Of a stretch of DNA of 64,000 nt, positions 37,294-46,592 are shown piece by piece. Source of the stretch: Agromyces cerinus (GTDB lineage: Bacteria; Actinomycetota; Actinomycetes; Actinomycetales; Microbacteriaceae); the NCBI RefSeq assembly GCF_016907835.1, contig NZ_JAFBCT010000001.1:1984001-2048000 (forward strand), given 5' to 3'. The notes beneath the pieces were generated by a model. The model made no database searches and was not told where the DNA came from. It saw only the letters and a program-made list of their open reading frames with translations. Numbering within the stretch: position 1 is the stretch's first letter; each line of letters starts with the position of its first letter. Made by a program: the position numbers and the translations under genes.

Positions 37294-37333
37294 GAGCGCC
37301 CGGCGCAGCGTCGACGACGCTGTCCGGGCGCTC
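37294..37333 (+). terminator. hairpin between cysK and cysE
   Basis: Perfect 10-bp outer stem (37294-37303 with 37324-37333) and an inner 7-bp stem around CAGCGTC/GACGCTG. There is no T-run. It may terminate cysK partly or stabilise its mRNA. Confidence 0.6.
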
Positions 37334-37372
37334 GGTGCATCCGATCGACGTACGGACTGATTGACTATCGAC

Positions 37373-37951
37373 GTGACCTTCTTCCGAGCACTCCGCGAGG
37401 ACATCGCGACGGCGCGCGCGCACGACCCCGCCTCCCGCGGAAACGTCGAGGTGTTCCTCGCGTACTCCGGCCTGCACGCCATCTGGGGCTACCGGCTCGC
37501 GCACGTGCTCTGGCGCAGCGGGCTGCGTCTGCCCGCTCGTCTCGTCTCGCAGATCGTGCGCTTCCTCACCGGCGTCGAGATCCACCCCGGCGCCACCATC
37601 GGCCGCCGGTTCTTCATCGACCACGGCATGGGCGTCGTCATCGGCGAGACGGCGATCGTCGGCGACGATGTGATGCTCTACCACGGCGTCACCCTCGGCG
37701 GGAAGGCCGCTCGCGGCGCGGACCGCGGGGCGAAGCGGCATCCGACCCTCGACGACGGGGTCACCGTCGGTGCGGGCGCGAAGGTGCTCGGCGACATCAC
37801 GATCGGCGCGTGGAGTGCGATCGGCGCGAACGCCGTCGTCACGAAGGACGCGCCCGCGCATTCGCTCGTCGTCGGCATTCCCGCGACGTTCAAGCCGCTC
37901 TCGCACGAGACGGCCGACGCCGCACGCGGCATCCACGACTGGCACATCTGA
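37373..37951 (+). CDS. cysE: serine O-acetyltransferase
   Basis: 192 residues from GTG 37373. A short N-terminal helical domain is followed by left-handed beta-helix hexapeptides, with the conserved [13 protein letters not shown] and YHGVTLGGK segments that hold the catalytic His residues. It supplies O-acetylserine to CysK, and the C-terminal residue is Ile, the type of tail that docks into CysK. An in-frame TTG at 37361 is an alternative start; neither has a good ribosome site. Confidence 0.94.
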   Translation: MTFFRALREDIATARAHDPASRGNVEVFLAYSGLHAIWGYRLAHVLWRSGLRLPARLVSQIVRFLTGVEIHPGATIGRRFFIDHGMGVVIGETAIVGDDVMLYHGVTLGGKAARGADRGAKRHPTLDDGVTVGAGAKVLGDITIGAWSAIGANAVVTKDAPAHSLVVGIPATFKPLSHETADAARGIHDWHI

Positions 37952-37976
37952 GCGCTCTGGGCACTCGCGCCAGATG

Positions 37977-38015
37977 ACGGATGCCCCGGACACTCGAGGT
38001 GTCCGGGGCATCCGT
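37977..38015. terminator. bidirectional terminator between cysE and prfA
   Basis: A perfect 17-bp stem (37977-37993 with 37999-38015) with a 5-base TCGAG loop, placed between the convergent ends of cysE and prfA. A short TT follows on the plus strand. Confidence 0.85.
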
Positions 38016-38030
38016 TTCGTCGTCGCTGCG

Positions 38031-39107
38031 CTACTGGTCGCCGAGGTGGGCGAGCCGCGCCTCTTCATCGGCCTGGATGGCCGACTCGATGATCGGTTCG
38101 AGCGCGCCGTTCATGACCTGGTCGAGGTTGTACGCCTTGTACCCGGTGCGGTGATCGGCGATGCGGTTCTCGGGGAAGTTGTACGTGCGGATGCGCTCCG
38201 AGCGGTCCATGGAGCGGATCTGCGACTTGCGGGCGTCTGACGCCGCGGCCGCGATCTCCTCCTGCTGACGCGCGAGGATGCGGGCGCGGAGCACGCGCAT
38301 CGCGGCCTCACGGTTCTGCAGCTGCGACTTCTCGTTCTGCATCGACACCACGATGCCCGTGGGCAGGTGGGTGATGCGCACCGCGGAGTCGGTCGTGTTG
38401 ACCGACTGGCCGCCGGGGCCCGACGACCGGTAGACGTCGATCTTCAGGTCGTTCTGGTTGATGTCGACCTCTTCGGGCTCATCGACCTCGGGGAAGACGA
38501 GCACGCCCGTCGTCGAGGTGTGGATGCGCCCCTGCGTCTCGGTGACGGGCACGCGCTGCACGCGGTGCACGCCGCCCTCGTACTTGAGGTGCGCCCAGAC
38601 GCCCTGCGACGGGTCGGTCGCGTTCGACTTGATCGCCACCTGCACGTCCTTGTAGCCGCCGAGGTCGGACTCGTTCTGATCGAGGAGCTCGATCTTCCAG
38701 CCCTTCGACTGCGCGTACTGCATGTACATGCGGAGCAGGTCGCCGGCGAAGAGGGCGCTCTCGGCGCCGCCTTCCCCGCCCTTGATCTCCATGATCACGT
38801 CGCGGCCGTCGTCGGGGTCGCGCGGGATCAGGAGACGGCGGAGCCGCTCCTGCGCCGTGGCGAGACCCTCTTCGAGCGCCGGCACCTCGTCGGCGAACGC
38901 CTCGTCCTCCTTCGCGAGTTCACGCGCGGCGGCGAGGTCGTCCTGCGCCTCGAGCCACGCCGAGTGCGCGGAGACGATCCGGCTCAGCTCGGCGTAGCGC
39001 CGGTTGACCTTCTTCGCCCGCGCGGCATCGGCGTGGAGCGCCGGGTCGGCGAGCTCCTCTTGCAGCTTCGCGTGCTCGGAGAGCAGGCTCTGGACGGACT
39101 CGAACAC
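38031..39107 (-). CDS. prfA: peptide chain release factor 1
   Basis: 358 residues. The stop-codon recognition tripeptide PVT and the catalytic GGQ ([10 protein letters not shown]) are present, so it should read UAA and UAG. GTG 39107 follows the rho stop by seven bases, with TGAGG as ribosome site overlapping it. There is no rpmE gene between rho and prfA, unlike in some actinobacteria. Confidence 0.97.
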   Translation of the reverse strand: MFESVQSLLSEHAKLQEELADPALHADAARAKKVNRRYAELSRIVSAHSAWLEAQDDLAAARELAKEDEAFADEVPALEEGLATAQERLRRLLIPRDPDDGRDVIMEIKGGEGGAESALFAGDLLRMYMQYAQSKGWKIELLDQNESDLGGYKDVQVAIKSNATDPSQGVWAHLKYEGGVHRVQRVPVTETQGRIHTSTTGVLVFPEVDEPEEVDINQNDLKIDVYRSSGPGGQSVNTTDSAVRITHLPTGIVVSMQNEKSQLQNREAAMRVLRARILARQQEEIAAAASDARKSQIRSMDRSERIRTYNFPENRIADHRTGYKAYNLDQVMNGALEPIIESAIQADEEARLAHLGDQ

Positions 39108-39114
39108 GGATGCC

Positions 39115-41325
39115 TCAGCGGTGGTCGGTCTCGTGCCCGTGCGAGTTGCCGTGACCGGTGGCGACCGGCATCGACTTCTGCATGAGCATGAGGAACTCGA
39201 CGTTCGACTGCGTCTCCTTCAGGCGACCGAGCACGGCTTCGAGCGCCTGCTGCTGCTCGAGGCCGGCGAGGGCGCGGCGCAGCTTCCAGGTGATCTTGAC
39301 CTCGTCGGCCGAGAGCAGCATCTCTTCGCGGCGCGTGGACGACGCGTTGACGTCGACCGCCGGGAAGATGCGCTTGTCGGCGAGCTGACGTGAGAGGCGG
39401 AGCTCCGAGTTGCCGGTGCCCTTGAACTCCTCGAAGATCACCTCGTCCATCTTCGACCCGGTCTCGACGAGCGCTGTGGCGAGGATGGTGAGCGAGCCGC
39501 CGTTCTCGATGTTGCGCGCAGCGCCGAAGAAGCGCTTCGGCGGGTACAGCGCCGAGGCGTCGACACCGCCCGAGAGGATGCGACCGGATGCCGGTGCGGC
39601 CAGGTTGTACGCACGGCCGAGGCGCGTGATCGAGTCGAGCAGCACGACGACGTCGTGACCGAGCTCGACGAGGCGCTTCGCGCGCTCGATGGCGAGCTCG
39701 GCGACCGTCGTGTGGTCTTCGGCCGGGCGGTCGAAGGTCGAGGCGATGACCTCGCCCTTCACCGTGCGCTGCATGTCGGTGACCTCTTCGGGGCGCGCGT
39801 CGACGAGCACGACCATGAGGTGGACCTCGGGGTTGTTGATCGAGATCGCGTTGGCGATCTGCTGCAGCACGATCGTCTTGCCGGCCTTCGGGGGCGCGAC
39901 GATCAGGCCGCGCTGGCCTTTGCCGATCGGTGCGACGAGGTCGATGATGCGCTGCGTGAGCTTGGTGGGCTCGGTCTCGAGGCGCAGGCGCTCCTGCGGG
40001 TAGAGCGGGGTGAGGCTCTGGAACTCGACACGGGCCGCAGCCTCGTCGGTCGTCTGACCGTTGATCGAGTCGACCTTCACGAGCGCGTTGTACTTCTGAC
40101 GGCTGTTCGAGTCGTTGTCGCGCGGCTGCTTGATGGCGCCGACGACCGCGTCGCCCTTGCGCAGGTTGTACTTCTTCACCTGGCCGAGCGAGACGTAGAC
40201 GTCGCTCGGGCCCGGGAGGTAGCCGGTCGTGCGCACGAACGCGTAGTTGTCGAGCACGTCGAGGATGCCCGCGATGGGGATCAGCACGTCGTCGTCGAGG
40301 ATCTCGGGCTCGAGCTCGTCGCCCATGCCCTGGCCGCGACGCTTGCGGTCGCGGTAGCGGTTGCGACGGCCGCCTTCGCCGTCGAGCTGCGCCTGGCCGT
40401 CACGCGCCTGGCCATCACGCGCCTGGCCATCACGCGCCTGGCCATCGCGGGCCTGGCCGTCACGGGCCTGGCCGTCACGGGCCTGGCCATCGCGGGCCTG
40501 GCCATCGCGGCCGCGCCCCTCGCCCTGCTGCTTGGACTTGTCGGCGTCGCCGCCCTGACGGGGCTCGCCGGAACGGCCGCCCTGCTCGTCGCCCTTGCGG
40601 GGCTGCTCGCCGTTCTGGCGGTCGTTCTGTCGACCCGACTGGCGCTCGCCCTGCTTCTGCTCGGTCTTCTGGGCGTCGTCGCCGCGCTCGGCACGGTCGC
40701 CGCGCTCGCCACCGCGACGACCGCGGTTGCGGCTGCGGCCCTGTCGGGGCTCGTCGGAGGCTGCAGCATCGCCTTCGCCCTCGGCGGGCTTGGAGCCGCG
40801 TGCGCCCTCACCGGTCGCTGCGGCGAGCTCTTCGCGCACCGCGGCTCGTGCCGCCTCGCGGGCGTCGTCGGTCTCGGTCGCCGGGGCGGCCTCGGGCACG
40901 AGGCCGACACCGGCGCCGCCGGCGTTGACGTGCTGCACGGCGGAGGTGGTCGCGCTCGTGGCGCGACGCGGCTGACGGCGCTGACGCGTCGGCGCCGTGG
41001 CGGCGGGCGCTTCGGCCGCAGCCTCGGTCATCACGTCGGGGGTCGCGGTCTCGGCGGGAGCCTCGGCTGCAGCGGGCTCGTCGAGCTCGACGGGAGCGGC
41101 CTGCTCGGCCGCTGGGGCCTCGAGCGGCTCAGCCGATGCGGCGGCGCCGCCGTCGGCCGCCGAGGCCTGGTGCTCGGAGATCAACTCCACGAGTTCTCCT
41201 TTTCGGCGCTTCGATCCGCCCGCGAGGCCGAGGGATGCGGCGAGCTCCTGGAGCTCGGCGACCTTCATGGCGGACAGGCGGGCGGTGTTGGCCACGCGAT
41301 CGGCGTGGTCGGTTCCGTTGGTCAC
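39115..41325 (-). CDS. rho: transcription termination factor Rho
   Basis: 736 residues from GTG 41325 with AAGGA upstream; longer in-frame starts lie in the leader and are rejected. The N-terminal Rho-N helix domain (about 15-50) is followed by a roughly 270-residue insertion rich in Gln, Arg, Gly and Asp, with eight RDGQA units, then the OSB RNA-binding domain and the ATPase with Walker A APPKAGKT. Large insertions are typical of actinobacterial Rho and bind RNA. It is followed closely by prfA. Confidence 0.97.
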   Translation of the reverse strand: MTNGTDHADRVANTARLSAMKVAELQELAASLGLAGGSKRRKGELVELISEHQASAADGGAAASAEPLEAPAAEQAAPVELDEPAAAEAPAETATPDVMTEAAAEAPAATAPTRQRRQPRRATSATTSAVQHVNAGGAGVGLVPEAAPATETDDAREAARAAVREELAAATGEGARGSKPAEGEGDAAASDEPRQGRSRNRGRRGGERGDRAERGDDAQKTEQKQGERQSGRQNDRQNGEQPRKGDEQGGRSGEPRQGGDADKSKQQGEGRGRDGQARDGQARDGQARDGQARDGQARDGQARDGQARDGQAQLDGEGGRRNRYRDRKRRGQGMGDELEPEILDDDVLIPIAGILDVLDNYAFVRTTGYLPGPSDVYVSLGQVKKYNLRKGDAVVGAIKQPRDNDSNSRQKYNALVKVDSINGQTTDEAAARVEFQSLTPLYPQERLRLETEPTKLTQRIIDLVAPIGKGQRGLIVAPPKAGKTIVLQQIANAISINNPEVHLMVVLVDARPEEVTDMQRTVKGEVIASTFDRPAEDHTTVAELAIERAKRLVELGHDVVVLLDSITRLGRAYNLAAPASGRILSGGVDASALYPPKRFFGAARNIENGGSLTILATALVETGSKMDEVIFEEFKGTGNSELRLSRQLADKRIFPAVDVNASSTRREEMLLSADEVKITWKLRRALAGLEQQQALEAVLGRLKETQSNVEFLMLMQKSMPVATGHGNSHGHETDHR
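40389..40508. repeat. eight 15-bp tandem repeats in rho
   Basis: Eight consecutive 15-bp units, variants of GCGCCTGGCC(A/G)TCAC, encode repeated RDGQA in the Rho insertion. Units differ at only two or three positions, suggesting recent expansion by slippage. Confidence 0.9.
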
Positions 41326-41510
41326 TGGGTATGTTCCTTTCCCCTGTCGCAAGAGTTGCGGATTCAGGAGAGCTGATCGCTGGCACGAACGATGCCGGTG
41401 CGCACAATGGCGCAGACACGCGCGAGAGCGAAAGCAATAGATTGCCGGGAATTGCACGAGCGAGCTGGGACGCGAACAGTGCGTCACCTGCCGGGTGCGT
41501 GGTCAGTCTA
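41326..41510 (-). promoter_or_regulatory. rho promoter and long untranslated leader
   Basis: TAGACT (minus strand, 41510-41505) is a good -10 candidate about 180 bases before the rho GTG, leaving a leader of about 170 bases. The 258-bp gap to thrB holds no other gene. A long leader is expected where Rho regulates its own synthesis by termination, but no specific structure was identified. Confidence 0.4.
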
Positions 41511-41583
41511 ACATCCCCGAGCCGTTCGTCCCGCCACGCGACGCGCCTGTGGATGGGCGAATCGTGGCGGTCTCTTCGGACCG

Positions 41584-42555
41584 CTACGCGCTCTGAACCG
41601 TCGCGCCCTTGAAGTCGACGGCCAGGGGCAGCGCCTGCCAGGCTGTGTCGGCGGTCGCCTCGACGAGGGCCATCGCCGCGATACGTTCGCTCGGGTCGCT
41701 CGCGAGCACGAGGATCGACGGCCCGGCACCGGAGACGACCGCCGGATGCCCCGCCTCGCGGAGCACTCGGATGAGCCGGTCGGTCTCGGGCATGGCTGCT
41801 GCACGGTAGTGCTGGTGCAGCTTGTCTTCAGTGGCCTGGAAGAGCAGCTCGGGGCTCTGGATGAGCGCAGCCACGAGCAGCGCCGAGCGCGAGACGTTGA
41901 ACACCGCGTCTTCGTGCGGCACCGACTCGGGCTGCAGCGAGCGGGCGAGCGCCGTCGACATCTCGTGCTCGGGCACGAGCACGAGGGGCGAGACGCCGCG
42001 GTGCACCATGAGCTTCTTGTGCCGCGGACCCTCGGGAGTCACCCACGCGATCGTGAGCCCGCCGAAGAGGGCGGGGGCCACGTTGTCGGGGTGCCCCTCG
42101 AGCTCCGTGGCGAGGTCGAGCAGTTCGTCGGCGCTGAAGTCGACGATGCCCTCGAGCAGCCCCTTGGCCGCGACGACGCCGGCGACGATCGCTGCGCCCG
42201 ACGAGCCGAGCCCGCGGCCGTGCGGAATGACGTTGTGCGCCACGAGCCTGAGCGCCGGCAGCGGCACGCCTGCGCGGGCGAAGGTGTGGGCGATCGCACG
42301 CACCACGAGGTGCGACTCGTCGAGCGGCACCTCGCCCTCGCCGACACCGTGCACCTCGATCTCGAGCCCCGGGACATCCTGTGCCGTCGCGGCATCCGGA
42401 ACCGAGACCTCGAGCTCGTCGTACCTGGCCAGCGCGAGCCCGAGCGTGTCGAAACCGGGGCCGAGGTTGGCCGAGGTCGCCGGCACCTTGACGACGACGC
42501 GGCGGCCGGTCAGCGACGTCGCGACGTCGCCCGAGGCGACGACCGCAGCGTTCAT
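41584..42555 (-). CDS. thrB: homoserine kinase
   Basis: 323 residues from ATG 42555, overlapping the thrC stop by 4 bp. It phosphorylates homoserine for threonine synthesis. GHMP motifs are visible: VPATSANLGPGFD at the N-terminus, the ATP loop HGRGLGSSGAAIVAG, and the C-terminal SGAGPSILVLA. The open frame upstream to 42879 lies within thrC. Confidence 0.96.
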   Translation of the reverse strand: MNAAVVASGDVATSLTGRRVVVKVPATSANLGPGFDTLGLALARYDELEVSVPDAATAQDVPGLEIEVHGVGEGEVPLDESHLVVRAIAHTFARAGVPLPALRLVAHNVIPHGRGLGSSGAAIVAGVVAAKGLLEGIVDFSADELLDLATELEGHPDNVAPALFGGLTIAWVTPEGPRHKKLMVHRGVSPLVLVPEHEMSTALARSLQPESVPHEDAVFNVSRSALLVAALIQSPELLFQATEDKLHQHYRAAAMPETDRLIRVLREAGHPAVVSGAGPSILVLASDPSERIAAMALVEATADTAWQALPLAVDFKGATVQSA

Positions 42556-43652
42556 GAGCTGAGTCCGAGCACGGAGGCGATCTGCGCCGTGTCGACGGGC
42601 ACGATCGTCGGCTGCACGTCCGAGCCGTCGGCGGTGCGGAGCGCCCACTGCGGGTCCTTCAGGCCGTGGCCGGTGACCGTGAGCACGACCCGCGCGCCGG
42701 CCGGGATGACTCCGGCGGCCGAGCGCTCGAGGAGGCCGGCGACCGAGATGGCCGACGCGGGCTCGACGAAGATGCCGACCTCTGCCGACAGGATGCGCTG
42801 CGCCTCGAGGATCTTGTCGTCGTCGATCGCACCGAAGTAGCCGTCGGTCTCGTCGCGCGCCTGCAGGGCGAGCTCCCACGATGCCGGGTTGCCGATGCGG
42901 ATGGCGCTCGCGATGGTGTCGGGGTCCTTCACCGGCTCGCCGCGCACGATCGGCGCGGAACCCGAGGCCTGGAAGCCGAACATCCGCGGCATGCGCGTGG
43001 CGTTGCCCACGGCGATGTCCTCGCGGTAGCCGCGCGTGTACGCGGTGTAGTTGCCGGCGTTGCCGACGGGGATGAAGTGGAAGTCGGGCGCGTCGCCGAG
43101 CGCCTCGACGACCTCGAACGCCGCCGTCTTCTGTCCCTCGATGCGGTCGTTGTTGACCGAGTTCACGAGGTGCACGGGGTAGTTCGCAGCGAGGTCGCGG
43201 GCGATGTCGAGGCAGTCGTCGAAGTTGCCCTGCACCTGCAGCAGTTCTGCGTTGTGGGCGATGGCCTGGCTGAGCTTGCCCATCGCGATCTTGCCCTCGG
43301 GCACGAGCACCGCGGCCTTGATGCCGGCGTGCGTGGCGTAGGCGGCCGCCGAAGCGGAGGTGTTGCCGGTCGATGCGCAGATGACGACCTTGGCGCCGTG
43401 CTCGACGGCCTTCGTGACGGCCATGGTCATGCCGCGGTCCTTGAAGGAGCCCGTGGGGTTCATGCCCTCGAACTTCACCCAGACGTCGGCGCCGGTGCGG
43501 GCCGAGAGTGCGGGCGCCGGCAGGAGCGGCGTGCCGCCCTCACCGAGCGTGACGACCGGGGTCGCGTCGGTGACGTCGAGCCGGTCGGCGTACTCGCGGA
43601 TGACTCCGCGCCATTGACGCGAGTTTGCCTTGGGGGTGATGGGGGTGTTCAC
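42552..43652 (-). CDS. thrC: threonine synthase
   Basis: 366 residues, the short class II form. PLP lysine is Lys71 in GSFKDRGM; the phosphate-binding loop PVGNAGNYTA is intact. It converts O-phosphohomoserine to threonine. The GTG start overlaps the hom stop by 4 bp (GTGA), so hom, thrC and thrB are translationally coupled. Confidence 0.96.
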   Translation of the reverse strand: MNTPITPKANSRQWRGVIREYADRLDVTDATPVVTLGEGGTPLLPAPALSARTGADVWVKFEGMNPTGSFKDRGMTMAVTKAVEHGAKVVICASTGNTSASAAAYATHAGIKAAVLVPEGKIAMGKLSQAIAHNAELLQVQGNFDDCLDIARDLAANYPVHLVNSVNNDRIEGQKTAAFEVVEALGDAPDFHFIPVGNAGNYTAYTRGYREDIAVGNATRMPRMFGFQASGSAPIVRGEPVKDPDTIASAIRIGNPASWELALQARDETDGYFGAIDDDKILEAQRILSAEVGIFVEPASAISVAGLLERSAAGVIPAGARVVLTVTGHGLKDPQWALRTADGSDVQPTIVPVDTAQIASVLGLSS

Positions 43653-44959
43653 ACTGCTCCTTCGACTCGGAGGACGGACGCGACGGATGCGACGACGGGG
43701 CTCTGAGCGAGGGCGGCGACGGTCTCGGCGAGCGCGGACTCCTTCGCCTCGTGCGTCCCGATCACCAGCGTAGCCCGCTCCGAGCCCTCGCTGACGGTCT
43801 GCTGCAACTGCTCCACGGAGACGCCGTGGTCGGCGAAGATGCGGGCGATCTGCTCGAGCACGCCCGGTTCGTCGGCCACCTCGAGCGTGATGGCGTAGCG
43901 CGTGGTGATGCGCCCGATCTCGAGCACGGGCAGCGCCGCGTGCGTCGACTCGGCGGTGCCGGGGCCGCCGATGACGTGGCGGCGGGCGATCGCGACGAGA
44001 TCGCCGAGCACGGCGGAGGCGGTCTGCACTCCCCCGGCTCCGGCGCCGTAGAACATGAGGGGCCCGGCAGCGGATGCCTCGACGAACACGGCGTTGTTCG
44101 CGCCGTGCACGGCGGCGAGGGGGTGGCTACGCGGCACGAGCGCCGGGTAGACCCGCGCCGAGACGCCCTCTTCGCCGGTCTCGGCGTCGGTCAGCCGCTC
44201 GCAGATGGCGAGGAGCTTCACGACGTAGCCAGCGCGTCGCGCGGAGTCGACCTGCTCGGCCGAGACGCCGGTGATGCCCTCGCGGTGCACGGCCTCGACG
44301 GGAACGCTCGTGTGGAACGCGAGGCTCGCGAGGATCGCGGCCTTCTGCGCAGCGTCGTAGCCGCCGATGTCGGCGGTCGGGTCGGCCTCGGCGTAGCCGA
44401 GCTCCGTCGCCGTCGCGAGGGCGTCCTCGAGCGAGGCACCCGTCTGGTCCATGCGGTCGAGGATGAAGTTCGTGGTGCCGTTCACGATGCCGAGGATGCG
44501 GTCGATGCGGTCGCCCGCGAGGCTGTCGCGCAGCGGCCGGATGATCGGGATGGCACCGGCGACGGCTGCCTCATAGGAGAGCTGCGCGCCCACCTGCTCC
44601 GCGGCGGCGAAGAGCTCTGGGCCGTGGCTGGCGAGCAGCGCCTTGTTGCCCGTGACGACGTCGGCACCCGACGCGATCGCCTGCAGCACGAGCGTGCGGG
44701 CCGGCTCGATGCCGCCCATGAGCTCGATCACGATGTCGGACCCGAGGATGAGCGCGTCGGCGTCGGTCGTCAGGAGCTCCCGCGGCAGCTCGGCGTCGCG
44801 CTTGGCGTCGACGTCGCGCACGGCGATGCCGACGAGCTCGATGCGGGCGCCGATGCGCTGGGCGAGCTCGTCGGAGTGCTCGAGCAGGAGGCGGGCCACC
44901 TGCGAGCCGACGGAGCCCGCTCCGAGCAGGCCCACTCGGATGGAGCGGTACTCGATCAT
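43649..44959 (-). CDS. hom: homoserine dehydrogenase
   Basis: 436 residues from ATG 44959. The Rossmann motif GLLGAGSVGSQVA, the catalytic-domain segment GIVNGTTNFIL and a C-terminal ACT domain (about 355-430) are present; the ACT domain suggests threonine feedback inhibition. It reduces aspartate semialdehyde. lysC and asd are not in this window. It overlaps lysA by 4 bp. Confidence 0.96.
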   Translation of the reverse strand: MIEYRSIRVGLLGAGSVGSQVARLLLEHSDELAQRIGARIELVGIAVRDVDAKRDAELPRELLTTDADALILGSDIVIELMGGIEPARTLVLQAIASGADVVTGNKALLASHGPELFAAAEQVGAQLSYEAAVAGAIPIIRPLRDSLAGDRIDRILGIVNGTTNFILDRMDQTGASLEDALATATELGYAEADPTADIGGYDAAQKAAILASLAFHTSVPVEAVHREGITGVSAEQVDSARRAGYVVKLLAICERLTDAETGEEGVSARVYPALVPRSHPLAAVHGANNAVFVEASAAGPLMFYGAGAGGVQTASAVLGDLVAIARRHVIGGPGTAESTHAALPVLEIGRITTRYAITLEVADEPGVLEQIARIFADHGVSVEQLQQTVSEGSERATLVIGTHEAKESALAETVAALAQSPVVASVASVLRVEGAV

Positions 44960-46380
44960 GCAGGGTTCCCTTCGATGGCGGGGTCGGCGCCGGCGGATGC
45001 CTCGAGCCCGGCGTCGCGAGCGAGCAGCTGCGCCTCGGTCTCGCCGTGCACGATGACGCGCGCCACGCCGTCGCGCACTGCGACGACCGGCGGCCGGGGC
45101 ACGTGGTTGTAGTTCGAGGCGAGCGACCAGCAGTAGGCGCCGGTGGCCGGCACGGCGAGCAGGTCGCCCGGTGCGACGTCGCCCGGCAGGTACTCGGCGT
45201 CGACGACGATGTCGCCGGACTCGCAGTGCTTGCCCGCGACCCGCACGAGGGCGGGCGCCGCGTCGGAGGCGCGCGAGGCGATGCGGGCGGAGTACTCGGC
45301 TCCGTAGAGCGCGGTGCGCGCGTTGTCGCTCATGCCGCCGTCGACGGAGACGTAGTGGCGCACCCCGCCGTCGATCGGCACGGGCTTGATGGTGCCGACC
45401 GTGTAGAGCGTGACGCCCGCGGGGCCGATGATCGAACGGCCGGGCTCGAAGGCGAGTTTCGGCACGGGCACGCCGTGCTCGCGGCATCCGTTCGCGACGG
45501 CTGCGACGATGCCCTGCGCGATCTCCTCGATCGGGGCGGGCTCGTCGACGGCGGTGTAGGCGATGCCGAAGCCGCCGCCCAGGTTCAGTTCGGGAACGGG
45601 GGCGGCCTGCGAGAGCTCCGCGTGCACGGCGAGCAGTCGCTCGGCCGACTCGGCGAAACCCGCGGCGTCGAAGATCTGCGAGCCGATGTGGCAGTGCAGG
45701 CCGAGGAACTCGAGCGAGGCGTGCGAGCGGATTCGGGCGCCGAGTTCGACGGCGCGGGCGAGCGGCACACCGAACTTCTGGTCTTCGTGCGCGGTCGCGA
45801 GGAACTCGTGCGTCGAGGCGTGCACGCCGCTGTTGACGCGGAGCCGCACGGGTTGCACCCGGCCGGCGCGCGCCGCGGCATCCGCGACGCGCTCGATCTC
45901 GATCTCGCTGTCGATGACGATCACGCCGACGCCCACGGCGACGCCGCGCTCGATCTCGGCGAGCGACTTGTTGTTGCCGTGGAATCCGATGCGGGCGGGG
46001 TCGGCGCCCGCTGCGAGCGCGACGGCGAGTTCGCCGCCGGTGCACACGTCGACGGCGAGGCCCTCATCGGTCACCCAGCGCACGATCGCGCCGGAGAGGA
46101 ACGCCTTGCCGGCGTAATAGACGGTCACAGTCGTGCCGATGGATGCCGCGGCGTCGTCGAACGCCCGCTTCGTGCGTGCGGCCCGGGCGCGCGCCTCGGC
46201 CTCGTCGACGACGTAGAGCGGAGTGCCGAACTCGGCGGCGAGCGAGGCCGCGTCGCGGCCGGCGATCACGAGCCGGCCGGCCTCATCGCGCGCGGCGGTC
46301 GACGGCCAGACGAGTGGCGCGAGCGCGTTGGCGTCGTCGGGCACGCTGAGCTGACCGGGGGCGGGTGCGGTGGATGCCAC
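44956..46380 (-). CDS. lysA: diaminopimelate decarboxylase
   Basis: 474 residues. It makes lysine from meso-diaminopimelate. The PLP lysine is Lys92 in YYAGKAFLSG; HCHIGSQ-type (LHCHIGSQI) and GGGFGIAY, ESG (CESGD) motifs mark the fold III barrel and dimer active site. GTG 46380 with GAGG upstream. First gene of the lysA-hom-thrC-thrB operon. Confidence 0.96.
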   Translation of the reverse strand: MASTAPAPGQLSVPDDANALAPLVWPSTAARDEAGRLVIAGRDAASLAAEFGTPLYVVDEAEARARAARTKRAFDDAAASIGTTVTVYYAGKAFLSGAIVRWVTDEGLAVDVCTGGELAVALAAGADPARIGFHGNNKSLAEIERGVAVGVGVIVIDSEIEIERVADAAARAGRVQPVRLRVNSGVHASTHEFLATAHEDQKFGVPLARAVELGARIRSHASLEFLGLHCHIGSQIFDAAGFAESAERLLAVHAELSQAAPVPELNLGGGFGIAYTAVDEPAPIEEIAQGIVAAVANGCREHGVPVPKLAFEPGRSIIGPAGVTLYTVGTIKPVPIDGGVRHYVSVDGGMSDNARTALYGAEYSARIASRASDAAPALVRVAGKHCESGDIVVDAEYLPGDVAPGDLLAVPATGAYCWSLASNYNHVPRPPVVAVRDGVARVIVHGETEAQLLARDAGLEASAGADPAIEGNPA

Positions 46381-46592
46381 GGGGGAACCTCACGGACGAA
46401 AGACGATTGCATGGATCGCTCGCGGCGAGCGAACCCGGATCGGTTCCTGAAGCCTGCTGTGCGCGTCGACCTTGTGGGTCGGCGTACCGCGAGTCTACCG
46501 AGGCGTGCATGCCGAGCCGAATCGGGCCCGTCGCGCGCCCCGTACGGCGGAGCCGGGAGTCGGTTCCGCGGCGAGGCGGTGCCGGGCGGGGT
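46381..46592 (-). promoter_or_regulatory. lysA upstream region with -10-like TAGACT
   Basis: 212-bp gap. TAGACT lies on the minus strand at 46497-46492, about 105 bases before the lysA start, without a clear -35. No leader peptide with Thr or Lys codons and no riboswitch fold were recognised. Confidence 0.35.

Noticed and set aside
39108-39114. Missing rpmE between rho and prfA
   Set aside because: The gap is only seven bases, so there is no hidden L31 gene; in many Micrococcales rpmE lies elsewhere.
40389-40508. Possible CRISPR-like array
   Set aside because: The 15-bp units are contiguous without spacers and encode an in-frame peptide repeat in Rho.
44960-46045. N-terminal extension of hom to 798 codons
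   Set aside because: The extension lies inside lysA in another frame and is Arg-rich; hom starts at 44959 with GLLGAGSVGSQ close behind.
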